A stretch of DNA of 64,000 nt from Pirellulaceae bacterium (GTDB lineage: Bacteria > Planctomycetota > Planctomycetia > Pirellulales > Pirellulaceae): assembly GCA_020852965.1 (NCBI GenBank), contig JADYZV010000070.1, positions 102,468 through 166,467 of the forward strand. Reading direction: 5' to 3'. Made by a program: the position numbers and the translations under genes. The notes beneath the pieces were generated by a model. That model saw only the letters and a list, made by a program, of their open reading frames with translations, had not been told where the DNA came from and did no database searches. Of this stretch, positions 31,786 to 41,031 are shown piece after piece. The first letter of the stretch is position 1, and every line of letters starts with the position of its first letter.

Positions 31786-34680
31786 GTGCTAACTCGATTT
31801 CCTACGGTCGTGTGGTTGGTTTGCTTGGTTGTGCTCTATGGGGCCGTAGTGTGCGCTCAAGAACAATCAGAGGAACTTGATTTCTTTGAAAACAAGGTGC
31901 GACCGTTGTTGGTCGAATCGTGTTATGAGTGCCACGCGGGCGAGGAGCGCAGTGGCGGGTTGCTACTCGATTCTCGCGACGGTTGGATGGCTGGTGGTGA
32001 TAGCGGACCGGGTTTGATACCTGGAGATCTGGAGAACAGCCTGCTGATCGAGGCAGTTCGTTACGGCAATCACAATTTACAAATGCCCCCCGACGGTCGC
32101 TTGAGCGACGCCGACATCGCCGTATTCGAGCAGTGGGTCTTGCGCGGTGCGACCGATCCGCGGCGGAAGCCGGTCGACGCGCCTGACTCGGAGGATTCGT
32201 CGGAAGAAGCCTCGGCTTCTATCAAGCCAACGGGCATGACCGTTGACGATGGACTCAGATTTTGGTCGTTTCGTCCGGTCGCCCGTCCCGATGTTCCACA
32301 GATAGATCCGCAAACTACAACGTCGGACTGGGTGCAAACACCCGTGGATGCGTTTGTTCTTGACCAGTTGGAATCGTTGGGGCTCACTCCAGCACCCCCT
32401 GCCGACCGCAGGACATTGATTCGCCGCGCAACGTATGACTTGATCGGATTGCCTCCGACACCGGCTGAGGTCGACGTCTTCCTGGCAGACGATTCAGCCG
32501 ATGCGTTTGAGTGTTTGGTCGAACGCCTGCTCGCGTCGCCGCAGTATGGTGAGCGCTGGGGACGTCACTGGTTGGATGTCGCACGCTATGCCGACTCCAA
32601 TGGGCTGGACGAAAACTTGGCCTATGGGAACGCCTGGCGTTATCGAGACTACGTGGTGTCCGCCTTCAACAAGGACAAACCTTACGACCGATTCTTAATC
32701 GAACAGATCGCCGGCGATTTGCTACCCGAAGCGAATCGTGAGACGTTGACGGCCACTGGATTTCTCGTACTCGGTGCGAAGGTACTGGCCGAACCGGATA
32801 AAGAAAAATTGGTCATGGATACAGTCGACGAGCAAATCGATACCGTCGGCAAAGCGTTCATGGGAATGACACTCGGATGTACCCGCTGTCACGATCACAA
32901 ATTCGATCCAATTCTACAATCCGACTACTACTCGCTGGCCGCCATCTTCAAGAGTACCAGGACCTTTGGCGATACGGTCACTGGAAACGTCAAGCATTGG
33001 AATGAGAAATCCTTTGCGACAGCAGAGGAGCTCGAGCGACTGGCGGAGATTGACAAGGCCATTACCGCCAAGCGAGATGCTGCCTATCACCTGAAATACA
33101 AGGCTTCGGAGGAACTTCGGAAGGCAGCCACGCGGGACGCCGCCAAGTACCTGGCGGCCGCGGCACAGTTCGCACCGAACGCATCGTTGCGAGAGGTCGA
33201 AACGATTGCCTTGCCGCTCGGCCTACACCCGCGAATTTTGCATCATTGCCGCTTGCATCTCGAATTCCATCGCGAGGATCCGTTCCTAGCCGAGTGGCAC
33301 GAATTGGTTGCCTCTGGAAGCACACCGGCGGAGATCGAACGCCATTTCCAAACGTTGTTTGATTTGGTCCGTTCGACGAAACCAGCGGACCGAGCGGGTG
33401 AAGTGGATGCTGCCACGCCGCGGCCGCCGGCACCTCCGCCGAACCCACGCATCGAGCACGCGCGCCAGGCGATGGAAGACAGGGTCGGTTTGATCGCCGT
33501 ACCCACGCAGCCTCAGCACGCCTTCGATCCGCAAACATTGGCGGAGTACGTCGGGCTGATGGACGAGGCGAGGCTCTTTGAAAGCAAGGCTCCTGACGAG
33601 ACCGCGGTGATGGCTGTCGGCGAGGCGAAAACGTTGGTCAGCTTGCCCATACATATTCGCGGCAGTCACCACAATCTGGGCGACCCAGTTCCTCGCGCTT
33701 TTCCACAAGTCATGCGCACATCTACGGTGCGTCCAGTGCTCCCTCGGAATCATAGTGGACGACTCGAACTTGCGCGCTGGATGGCCGCTACCGAACATCC
33801 GCTGACCGCCCGCGTGATCGTCAATCGTGTGTGGGGCTGGCATTTTGGCAATGGTCTCGTCGGCACCACGGAGAATTTTGGCGTGCTCGGCGACAGGCCC
33901 ACTCACCCAGAGTTGCTGGATTGGCTGGCTCATGACTTCATGGAATCGGGATGGTCGATCAAAGAGCTGCACCGCTTGTTGCTCCGGTCGAGCGTCTATC
34001 AGATGTCCTCAACGCATCCCGACGAATCACATGCCAATGAGATCGATCCGGAAAACCGACGACTGTGGAAATTCAGCCGGCAGCGGTTGGAAGTCGAGCA
34101 GATCCGCGACGCCATGCTGGCGATTTCTGGCGGCTTGGAGGAATCCATTGGCGGCAAGAACCTACCATTCCGCAATCGACAGTATGTGTCCGATCCGACC
34201 TCGGCAGACGCGGTTAAGTACGACAGTCGTCGGCGCGCGGTCTATCTGCCAGTGATCCGCAATAACCTCTATAAGTTTTTCGAGCAATTTGATTTTCCCG
34301 ATCCGACCATGCCCAGCGGCGATCGCCATACTACGGTCGTCGCCCCGCAAGCACTATTGCTGATGAATGACGATCTGGTCATGGATTCCGCAGCGGCCAT
34401 GGCAAAACGCATTTGCGACCGGTTTTCACAACCTGAACAGCGTGTCGAATTTGCTTACCAACTGGCCTACTCGCGGTCCGCCAACGCAGCCGAGACGGCG
34501 AGAGCGGTCGACTTTGTAACGCAGTTAGAGAACACTTCGTATTTGGACGCAGCTGCCGATCTGCAGGAAGCTTCGACGGCTGGGAATCGCCAGCAAACGA
34601 AGGCCGATGATGGGCTATTCGGCTGGTCGTTGTTTTGCCAAAGCTTGATGGCTGCGAACGAGTTCATATACATCCCTTGA
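31786..34680 (+). CDS. Secreted PSCyt1-DUF1549-DUF1553 protein
   Basis: 964 residues from GTG 31786; this start gives a clean signal peptide (FPTVVWLVCLVVLYGAVVCA). A planctomycete-type cytochrome c domain follows, with haem motif CYECH at residues 46-50 and PPDGRLSDADIAVFEQWVLR. DUF1549 covers about 190-400 (DAFVLDQLESLGL, then HWLDVARYADSNG) and holds a second motif CTRCHDHK at 365-372. DUF1553 covers about 655-930 (RLELARWMAATEHPLTARVI, then ARHFGNGLVG-like WHFGNGLVGT and NFGVLGDRPTHPELLDWLA). Such proteins are very numerous in planctomycetes and are nearly always next to a DUF1501 gene, as here. Their reaction is not established; a periplasmic redox role with polysaccharide breakdown is suspected. 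Confidence 0.93.
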   Translation: MLTRFPTVVWLVCLVVLYGAVVCAQEQSEELDFFENKVRPLLVESCYECHAGEERSGGLLLDSRDGWMAGGDSGPGLIPGDLENSLLIEAVRYGNHNLQMPPDGRLSDADIAVFEQWVLRGATDPRRKPVDAPDSEDSSEEASASIKPTGMTVDDGLRFWSFRPVARPDVPQIDPQTTTSDWVQTPVDAFVLDQLESLGLTPAPPADRRTLIRRATYDLIGLPPTPAEVDVFLADDSADAFECLVERLLASPQYGERWGRHWLDVARYADSNGLDENLAYGNAWRYRDYVVSAFNKDKPYDRFLIEQIAGDLLPEANRETLTATGFLVLGAKVLAEPDKEKLVMDTVDEQIDTVGKAFMGMTLGCTRCHDHKFDPILQSDYYSLAAIFKSTRTFGDTVTGNVKHWNEKSFATAEELERLAEIDKAITAKRDAAYHLKYKASEELRKAATRDAAKYLAAAAQFAPNASLREVETIALPLGLHPRILHHCRLHLEFHREDPFLAEWHELVASGSTPAEIERHFQTLFDLVRSTKPADRAGEVDAATPRPPAPPPNPRIEHARQAMEDRVGLIAVPTQPQHAFDPQTLAEYVGLMDEARLFESKAPDETAVMAVGEAKTLVSLPIHIRGSHHNLGDPVPRAFPQVMRTSTVRPVLPRNHSGRLELARWMAATEHPLTARVIVNRVWGWHFGNGLVGTTENFGVLGDRPTHPELLDWLAHDFMESGWSIKELHRLLLRSSVYQMSSTHPDESHANEIDPENRRLWKFSRQRLEVEQIRDAMLAISGGLEESIGGKNLPFRNRQYVSDPTSADAVKYDSRRRAVYLPVIRNNLYKFFEQFDFPDPTMPSGDRHTTVVAPQALLLMNDDLVMDSAAAMAKRICDRFSQPEQRVEFAYQLAYSRSANAAETARAVDFVTQLENTSYLDAAADLQEASTAGNRQQTKADDGLFGWSLFCQSLMAANEFIYIP

Positions 34681-35335
34681 TAATCAGCATTGCGTGCTAG
34701 AGGATTGGGAGTTGAATTAACCACGAAACACACGAAGGACACGAAAAAATCGCAACCGTTCACGGTAAGCGTTGGAATTGAAACATTGTAGAACCATTTC
34801 CCCAATGGTTCACCGCTTCGGATTGCTTAAACCCGGATTGTTCATGCACTCCCCTGCGGGGGAGTCGCGAGCAATGCGAGCGGAGGGGGGCAATGCGGAT
34901 AAAGTAGCCCTCTCTGCTGGCGTTCTTGGTGGTCCAGCAACGAGACAACGAGCAATATTGAAATACTGTTCCAAGATGAAAATTGAAAGATCGTGGGAGT
35001 GATGTTCGAAGTCACCATAGCGCAATAGGAACGAATCGTTTGCGAAAAGATTTTGAGGATGAGATCGCGGGATGCATTAAACAATTAAAGAAGAACAGAG
35101 CCAGCCTTTCGTGTACTTCGTGTTTTTCGTGGTAGACAAGCGAATTAACTTTTGAACGGATACGACAAAGCACTCGGTAGAAAATCGTCATTGATTTCAC
35201 GACAACTCCCAGCTCCCAACTCCCAGCTCCCAACTCCCAGCTCCCAACTCCCAACTCCCAACTCCCAACTCCCAACTCCCAACTCCCAACTCCCAACTCG
35301 AATACGAACACCAAATCGACCTCCAAGGGGTTCCA
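34681..35335. other. 655-bp repeat-filled spacer
   Basis: No supported gene. It contains a 26-bp inverted pair (34721-34746 and 35107-35132), part of the MITE-like sequence with hairpin GAACCATT/AATGGTTC (34791-34811), the motif TTAAACCCGGATTGTTCAT (34827-34845), a hairpin ACTCCCC/GGGGAGT (34848-34865) and a long heptamer array (35203-35299). Confidence 0.8.
35203..35299. repeat. Heptamer array CAACTCC, 13.9 copies
   Basis: Period 7 is perfect. Copies 2, 4 and 6 read CAGCTCC; all others read CAACTCC, so a 14-bp unit was copied first and a 7-bp unit later. The minus strand has GGG every seven bases, fitting the G-quadruplex pattern. It ends 36 bases before the DUF1501 start codon. Confidence 0.95.
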
Positions 35336-36793
35336 ATGAACAAGATATTAGAAGTGCCTGATCGTGAGCTAGCGGGATTGCTCGACCGTCGCAGGTTACT
35401 GCAAAATTCGGCGGTCGGATTCGGCGGCTTGGCACTGGCCGCACTTTTGGGACGAGAGTCGAGCGCGGCGGACTTGGCGACGGGTGTCGCGAGTCTCAAT
35501 CCGCTGGCGGCCAAGCCGCCTCACTTTTCGGCGCGGGCCAAGCGGGTCGTCTTTTTATTCATGAAGGGTGGGCCATCGCACGTCGATACCTTTGATCCCA
35601 AGCCAGCGTTGGATCGCGACGATGGTAAACCGCCACCATTTGAATTGCCCCAAGTGACTTTCGCGAAGCAAGGTAATCTGCTGCGTTCTCCGTGGAAGTT
35701 TCATCAGCATGGGGAAAGCGGTTTGCCAGTCAGCGAACTTTTTCCACATGTCGCCCGGCATGTCGATGATCTGTGTATCCTGCGATCGGTCCACGGGACC
35801 AACCCTGCGCACGGCGGTGCACTGCTGAAATTGCACACGGGGAGTGACCAGTTCATTCGTCCCAGTCTCGGCTCCTGGATAACCTACGGCCTCGGAACAG
35901 AGAACGAAAACCTACCGGCGTTCATCACCATCTGCCCGACACTTCAGCATGGTGGCGTCAACAATTGGGGCGCAGCCTTTCTACCATCACACTGCCAAGG
36001 GACGCCGATTGGAAACGCTACACAGCTCGCCAAGAACGCACAGTTGAAGAATGTTCGCAACACGCGCATCGGCCTCGCCGCGCAGCGCCGACAGTTGGAT
36101 CTGGTCATGGCGATGAACCGAGAACACTTAGAGTCCGCTGCGCACGATCGCGCGTTGGAGGGGAGGCTATATTCCTTCGAGCTCGCCTTTGGTATGCAGC
36201 GCGCGATGCCCGAAATTCAGGACTTGTCGTTGGAAACCGCCGCTACCCATCGCCAGTACGGCATCGACGATCCGGTGACTGAGGACTTTGGCCGGCAATG
36301 CTTGATGGCGCGGCGCTTTCTGGAAGCCGGCGTGCGGTTCGTGCAGGTCTCGCACTGCGACAACGACGTGCAGTGGGACCAGCACGGCAATCTCTACCAA
36401 GGGCATACCAAGAACGCGTCTGAAGTCGACAAGCCGATCGCTGGCTTTTTGCAAGACTTGAAGGATCGCGACTTGCTCGACGACACGTTGGTTTTGTGGG
36501 GTGGCGAATTCGGACGCACGCCGACCACGGACGGCAAGGATGGACGCGATCACAACCCGCACGGATTTACTATGTGGATGGCTGGGGGAGGAGTCAAGGG
36601 AGGCTTTGCCTACGGTGCGACCGACGAGTACGGTTACTATGCGGTTGAAAACAAGATGCATGTACACGATCTGCATGCGACCATCCTTCATCTGCTGGGA
36701 CTCGACCACGAGCGTCTGACCTATCGCTACTCTGGACGCGACTTTCGCTTGACCGATGTGGCTGGGACAGTCGCCAAAGCAATTTTTGCTTAA
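35336..36793 (+). CDS. DUF1501 family Tat-exported protein, copy 1
   Basis: 485 residues; ATG 35336 with AAGGGG about seven bases upstream. The N terminus has a Tat signal, [23 protein letters not shown]1501 proteins have an alkaline-phosphatase/sulfatase-like fold; visible conserved parts are [97 protein letters not shown] and [20 protein letters not shown], which supply Asp and His residues suited to metal binding. The classical sulfatase CxPxR formylglycine motif is absent. It pairs with the cytochrome/DUF1549/DUF1553 gene 655 bp upstream. Exact reaction unknown. Confidence 0.93.
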   Translation: MNKILEVPDRELAGLLDRRRLLQNSAVGFGGLALAALLGRESSAADLATGVASLNPLAAKPPHFSARAKRVVFLFMKGGPSHVDTFDPKPALDRDDGKPPPFELPQVTFAKQGNLLRSPWKFHQHGESGLPVSELFPHVARHVDDLCILRSVHGTNPAHGGALLKLHTGSDQFIRPSLGSWITYGLGTENENLPAFITICPTLQHGGVNNWGAAFLPSHCQGTPIGNATQLAKNAQLKNVRNTRIGLAAQRRQLDLVMAMNREHLESAAHDRALEGRLYSFELAFGMQRAMPEIQDLSLETAATHRQYGIDDPVTEDFGRQCLMARRFLEAGVRFVQVSHCDNDVQWDQHGNLYQGHTKNASEVDKPIAGFLQDLKDRDLLDDTLVLWGGEFGRTPTTDGKDGRDHNPHGFTMWMAGGGVKGGFAYGATDEYGYYAVENKMHVHDLHATILHLLGLDHERLTYRYSGRDFRLTDVAGTVAKAIFA

Positions 36794-37379
36794 GAGCTAC
36801 AGAGGGTCGCTGAAGCAGTTTGCCTTTAGCGATGGCGTTGCAAATCTTGCAAGCCGATGTTGGAGGGCGAGCGGAACAAACCATCGGAGGGCCGTCTATG
36901 GTTATCTGCTTGACGAAAAAACGAAAAAGATTGATGTAATTCCGAAAGCGGTTATTTCATCTTGAGGGTAGAGTAGTAAGTAGTTGTGCCAGGACTTCTC
37001 TCCGTTTTGCTCCTTGCCATGCCTTGCTGCTGCGGGCCATTGAGCCTGATGAAAACACTAAAAAGATTGGCAAAATTCCATAAACGCTATTTTTATCGAC
37101 GTGTTATAAACGAGATGTAGGGCAGCGTTGGCGGCACTGGGATGACGGTAAGTTGGTAAGTGCTGTGCAAGCCAATTGGTTTGCCTTTGGGAGACAAATA
37201 GGTATCACAGCAGCATTGCGATATTTGTATTTATCCTTGAGGGCCGCAATCCCGTTCAGTTCATTTTCAATAGTCACACTCGGACGAAAGGAGGGAAATC
37301 GGTCAAGCAAGGATTGAGCGGGCTCTTTGCGAATGTTGTTTTCTAATTTTTAGGTTCTTCTCGAAACTGGAGTATGGTT
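36794..37379. other. 586-bp spacer with degenerate A-rich repeats
   Basis: No supported gene. Two segments resemble each other: ACGAAAAAACGAAAAAGATT followed by GATGTAATTCCGAAAGCGG (about 36910-36950) and TGAAAACACTAAAAAGATTG followed by GCAAAATTCCATAAACGC (about 37050-37090). They also resemble the A-rich blocks upstream of 28262 and 31786. Confidence 0.55.
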
Positions 37380-38393
37380 ATGGTTCTAAAGAGAAATCGC
37401 GATTTCAAGCGAGCTTTTACGCTCGTGGAATTGCTGGTGGTTATCGCAATTATCGGTATCCTAGTGGGCTTGCTGTTGCCTGCGGTCCAAGCGGCGCGCG
37501 AGGCGGCTCGGAGAATGCAATGCAGCAATAACTTGAAACAGTTCGGATTGGCAGCGCACAACTATCACGACACGTTCAAAGTCTTCCCTTCTCAAAACTC
37601 TCCCAGTTGGGGATGGAATGAAGGTGGGGGCGAAATTCGTCAGTGGGGCTGGGGGGCGTTTATACTCCCCTTCATGGAACAGCAAAACTTGTACAACACC
37701 CTGATGGTCGGACAGGGGTACAACCCGATTGCCGTCCCGGCACTGGGGACGGTCGGGGGGAGTGGTTCCAAGCTGCCGCCGCCGTCAACTCTGTACAACG
37801 GAATTCCGCTGTTGCGCCAAAAGGTAGCCGCGTTCCGATGCCCGTCGGACCCAGGTCCCGACACGAACCAGTTCCTTTGCACCCCTCAGGGTAGCACGGA
37901 CCCGAATGACCAGTACGCGACCAGCAATTACGCCTGCGATCAGGAAGTCATGCATTGGGATAAAGCAAAGGGGATCGGGGCGATAACCGATGGCACTTCG
38001 AACTGCTTTCTTATAGCGGAACGCGCACTGAACATTCCGATGCCAAGGCGCTACACTGGATCGATTGTCTGGGGTTGGGATCAAGGTGGCGATGCCAACG
38101 CCTTCCACCCCAACTGGACCATTAATGCGCCGAACCCAATCCCATGGGACGACCCACATTCAACTTGGTTTAGTGGCTACGGCTGTAGGACGCTGACCGT
38201 CAGCAGCTTCCACACAGGTGGTGCCCAGTTTGTGTTCTGCGACGGTTCCGTGCATTTCCTATCGCAGAACATTGCCAGCAACCCGCTCGGTACCGACTGT
38301 ATCGGTGGTGATACAGCTTTTTGCGGACCGGGTTTTGTGTATCAGAACCTCTATTCCCCCATTGATGGCAACGTGGCATCGCTTCCCGAGTAA
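37380..38393 (+). CDS. DUF1559 family pilin-like protein
   Basis: 337 residues from ATG 37380; a second ATG two codons upstream leaves only one base after GGAG, while 37380 has the ideal seven. The class III signal is KRA then FTLVELLVVIAIIGILVGLL, with Ala12 before the cut and Glu17 at mature +5, followed by PAVQAAREAARRMQCSNNLK, the hallmark of DUF1559. The C terminus carries FHTGGAQFVFCDGSVHFLSQ, the conserved H-x-G-G-x-x-x-x-x-x-DGSV box. These proteins are highly expanded in planctomycetes and presumably are processed by prepilin peptidase and sit in or outside the inner membrane. Their job is unknown. It is followed by a small lipoprotein gene, the usual partner. Confidence 0.93.
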   Translation: MVLKRNRDFKRAFTLVELLVVIAIIGILVGLLLPAVQAAREAARRMQCSNNLKQFGLAAHNYHDTFKVFPSQNSPSWGWNEGGGEIRQWGWGAFILPFMEQQNLYNTLMVGQGYNPIAVPALGTVGGSGSKLPPPSTLYNGIPLLRQKVAAFRCPSDPGPDTNQFLCTPQGSTDPNDQYATSNYACDQEVMHWDKAKGIGAITDGTSNCFLIAERALNIPMPRRYTGSIVWGWDQGGDANAFHPNWTINAPNPIPWDDPHSTWFSGYGCRTLTVSSFHTGGAQFVFCDGSVHFLSQNIASNPLGTDCIGGDTAFCGPGFVYQNLYSPIDGNVASLPE

Positions 38394-38738
38394 TACTAGC
38401 GGGCTCTGACCAGCAAACGTAAACTCGGTTGGTCCCGATTGGGACGGCATGTGGTAGCCTGGGATGTATATCCCAGGTGAAGGATAGGGCTGAGCAGTGT
38501 CCCGCCGAAAGGAACGCAGTTGTGCGGCCCAGCGTTTTTATGCGGGCACTCGCCGTCGCTTTGCGACTATTTTCAAATCGAATCTATTTCTATTCTAGTT
38601 CCCTGGGATTGTCGTCCCAGGCAAGCATCTGCCACCGCTTCGCGATTAGAGAAACGGCACTAATTCAGTAGCCCGTTAGCCACAGTTGCTCAGCTCACCC
38701 CTCGAACTTAGAGTTAATCAATAGAAATTAGGAGTCTG
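38394..38738. other. 345-bp spacer with two related hairpins
   Basis: CCTGGGAT/ATCCCAGG with a four-base loop (38458-38477) and CCTGGGA/TCCCAGG with a six-base loop (38602-38621). Both have the same arms. The first lies 65 bases after the DUF1559 stop. The next gene's ribosome site AGGAG is at 38730-38734. Confidence 0.75.
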
Positions 38739-39230
38739 ATGAACTTGAAAAATACACTACCAACACTGGGCTGTTTTGTGTTCCTAAGCATTGTGCTTGT
38801 CGGTTGTAATTCTCAGAATTACGAAGGCGAGAAGAGGTATCCGCTCTCCGGTAAAGTGACATACAACGGCGAGCCGGTGGATCGGGGCAACATCTCATTC
38901 CTGCCGATGAACCCAGATAGCCAGCGCGTGGCTGGTGGGAAGATCGAAGACGGAGCCTACTCATTTGAAGAGGAGTATGGTGCCAACGCCGGGCAATACA
39001 AAGTCGAGATTCGCTGGCAGAAGAAAACGGGCGACACGTTTACGGACGCATTTGGCAATGTCGACGACGTGCGCGTCGAGGCGATCCCGGCGGAATTCAA
39101 CACCGCTACCACCCTAACGGCCGACATCGGTGCGGGCAAAACCTACGACTTCGACTTGGAGTCCGACAAGAAAGCTCGTAAGGCTAGACAACAGGTTAAT
39201 CCCGATGAGAACAATCCCCGTAAGCGCTAG
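38739..39230 (+). CDS. Small lipoprotein with transthyretin-like domain
   Basis: 163 residues. A lipoprotein signal is clear: LGCFVFLSIVLVGC with the lipobox Cys23. The mature part starts with YPLSGKVTYNGEPVDRGNIS and continues GGKIEDGAYSFEEEYGANAG then QYKVEIRW, the pattern of carboxypeptidase-regulatory/transthyretin-like beta-sandwich domains. The C terminus is basic and polar. Such lipoproteins commonly follow DUF1559 genes in planctomycetes, as here, and may bind the pilin-like protein or a polymer at the cell surface. ATG 38739 has AGGAG four to five bases upstream. Function is not established. Confidence 0.85.
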   Translation: MNLKNTLPTLGCFVFLSIVLVGCNSQNYEGEKRYPLSGKVTYNGEPVDRGNISFLPMNPDSQRVAGGKIEDGAYSFEEEYGANAGQYKVEIRWQKKTGDTFTDAFGNVDDVRVEAIPAEFNTATTLTADIGAGKTYDFDLESDKKARKARQQVNPDENNPRKR

Positions 39231-39277
39231 GTCGACAGCTCGCCAACGGAAAATAGCCAGCAATTGTGCAAAGGCGC

Positions 39278-40462
39278 TCAGGGGTGCGAACCGTTGGGTG
39301 AATGTCCCGGCAGTTGAAATTGCTGTCGGTACTGCGACGGCGTGACATGCAAATGATTTTTGAAATCGACCGACAGTTCGACATTCCCCGAGTAGCCCGA
39401 CTTTTCCGCGACGTAGGCGATGGACATATCGGTTCCAGCCAACAGTGTCTTGGCGCGCTCGCGTCGCGTACGGCGAATTTCTTCGGCCAAAGTATGGCCT
39501 ACCAATTTTTGGAATTTGCGGTCGAGCGTAGAACGCGAGAGGGCGACATGCTCGATAATGTCCCCTACCGATACCGCAGCTCCCTCCGCTTGTCGAATGA
39601 AGCGCACGGCTTTGACGATATCGAGATCGTCGGTCGCTGTGGTGTCGGTCGACTGCCGCACGACGACACCGATGGGAGGGATAGCGAGTGTGGTGTTTTG
39701 CAGTGTATCTCCACTCATTAGGCGATCTAGCATTCGCGCACTCTCGAACCCCATGCGGTGCGTTGCCAGCGCCACGCTTGAATTGGGTGGTTGACAAAAC
39801 TGACTCAAAAGTTCGTCGTTGTCGACATCCAACAGTGCCACGTCCTCTGGAATGCGCAATCCAATCTTTCGGCAAGCGTTGGAAACATGAAATCCGATGG
39901 TGGCATTGGCCGCGAAGATGGCTAGTGGGCGTGCCTCATTGGCCAACCACTTTTCCAGCCCAGGTACTTTTTCCAGTAGCGTGAACTCCCGTCCTCTATT
40001 GGGTACGCCGCTGTAGAGAAACTGTTCCGACGGCAAACCGTTTTCGAGTAATCGCCGCGCAAAGCCGTTGCGACGAGCTTCTGAATAGTCGGCACGCTCG
40101 AGTCCAACGAAAGCAAACTGGAGGAAACCTCGCTCTAAAAAATGTTCGGCCGCCTGCCGTCCAACGGCATCATCATCTACTACTACACGTGGGAGAGGCA
40201 ATTTCGATGGCGCTCCCTGTACGGTGACAGCGGGGATTTTAAGCTTTTCAACTGCGGCCATGAGCGCCGGGCTGTAGAGGTATCCAATCAATCCGCTACA
40301 GGATCGGCAGCGTGCGGATGCTAGTCCTCGCGCCTCGGACAGAAATGGGACGATCACCCAATCGGTTTTGTCTTGCATATAGCCGCAGATGCCGGCCAGC
40401 ACCCCACGCGTAAAGCTGGTGCCGTGGCTCATGACAACGGCGATGGATCGGAGCTGGGTCAT
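39278..40462 (-). CDS. XylR-like AraC-family transcription regulator
   Basis: 394 residues from ATG 40462; a GTG at 40495 would add 11. The N-terminal 270 residues are a periplasmic-binding-protein/LacI-like sensor (SIAVVMSHGTSFTRGVLAGI, VVVDDDAVGRQAAEHFLERG then FLQFAFVG, and EDVALLDVDNDELLSQFCQP). The C-terminal 100 residues are an AraC-type double helix-turn-helix (VSVGDIIEHVALSRSTLDRK and MSIAYVAEKSGYSGNVELSV). This architecture is that of XylR, which activates pentose genes when sugar binds. It is convergent with the lipoprotein gene and closes the carbohydrate-type cluster to the left, so control of 28262-39230 is likely but inferred. The short GC-rich end overlaps no other gene. Confidence 0.9.
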   Translation of the reverse strand: MTQLRSIAVVMSHGTSFTRGVLAGICGYMQDKTDWVIVPFLSEARGLASARCRSCSGLIGYLYSPALMAAVEKLKIPAVTVQGAPSKLPLPRVVVDDDAVGRQAAEHFLERGFLQFAFVGLERADYSEARRNGFARRLLENGLPSEQFLYSGVPNRGREFTLLEKVPGLEKWLANEARPLAIFAANATIGFHVSNACRKIGLRIPEDVALLDVDNDELLSQFCQPPNSSVALATHRMGFESARMLDRLMSGDTLQNTTLAIPPIGVVVRQSTDTTATDDLDIVKAVRFIRQAEGAAVSVGDIIEHVALSRSTLDRKFQKLVGHTLAEEIRRTRRERAKTLLAGTDMSIAYVAEKSGYSGNVELSVDFKNHLHVTPSQYRQQFQLPGHSPNGSHP

Positions 40463-41031
40463 GAAAATTAGCCTAGTGCCAAGTACTACCGTCACCTGTG
40501 GCGGCCTACTTCTGCGCCATTTCGATCGACAGTTCAGGCCCTACATTATTTTGAGAATCATTCTAGCAGGATTGTGATCCAGGCGAACGGCAGGCCCAAA
40601 TTCGCCTTCATCCGCAAGCGAACTGCCTCTAACCTACACTCCGCCGTTCTCTCCTTAATAATAAGCACCCCTGCAATATTTTGCATCACGGTGTTATTTT
40701 TTTGCTTCATGCACGGTCAGGATACCCATGACAAAGGAGCGAAAAAGCTTGATAATATCTCGATAATTAATTGCTGGCCGCCGTGATGCACTTACGAATT
40801 CTAATCGGCAGTAGGGTGCGGTTTTGTTTACTGCTAGGCAACTGAGGCCTGGATGTCCACCTAATGACCCAGCGGAATTGACAGTATACTAGGAGGATTG
40901 TCGATAGACATTGCGTAACCGATCACGAGCTTCTTACTTAAACGTAGGGTTAGGTTAACTTCGACATTAACAAGAATTACTACTACTTCCACCATTCGCG
41001 AAATGAAACTGCTTCCATAATCAATCTGCTC
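40463..41031. other. 569-bp divergent intergenic region
   Basis: Between the regulator and biotin ligase genes. A/T-rich, with no supported gene. TTGACA (40877-40882) and TCGATA (40900-40905) at 17-base spacing is a weak promoter candidate for the right-hand gene. No clear operator palindrome for the regulator was found. Confidence 0.5.

Noticed and set aside
35203..35299. CRISPR array or coding Ser/Gln/Leu repeat
   Set aside because: Period 7 without spacers; the frames through it have no start site, length or context to support a gene.
40574..40786. 70-codon frame between the regulator and biotin ligase genes
   Set aside because: No ribosome site, no motif, and A/T-rich spacer composition.
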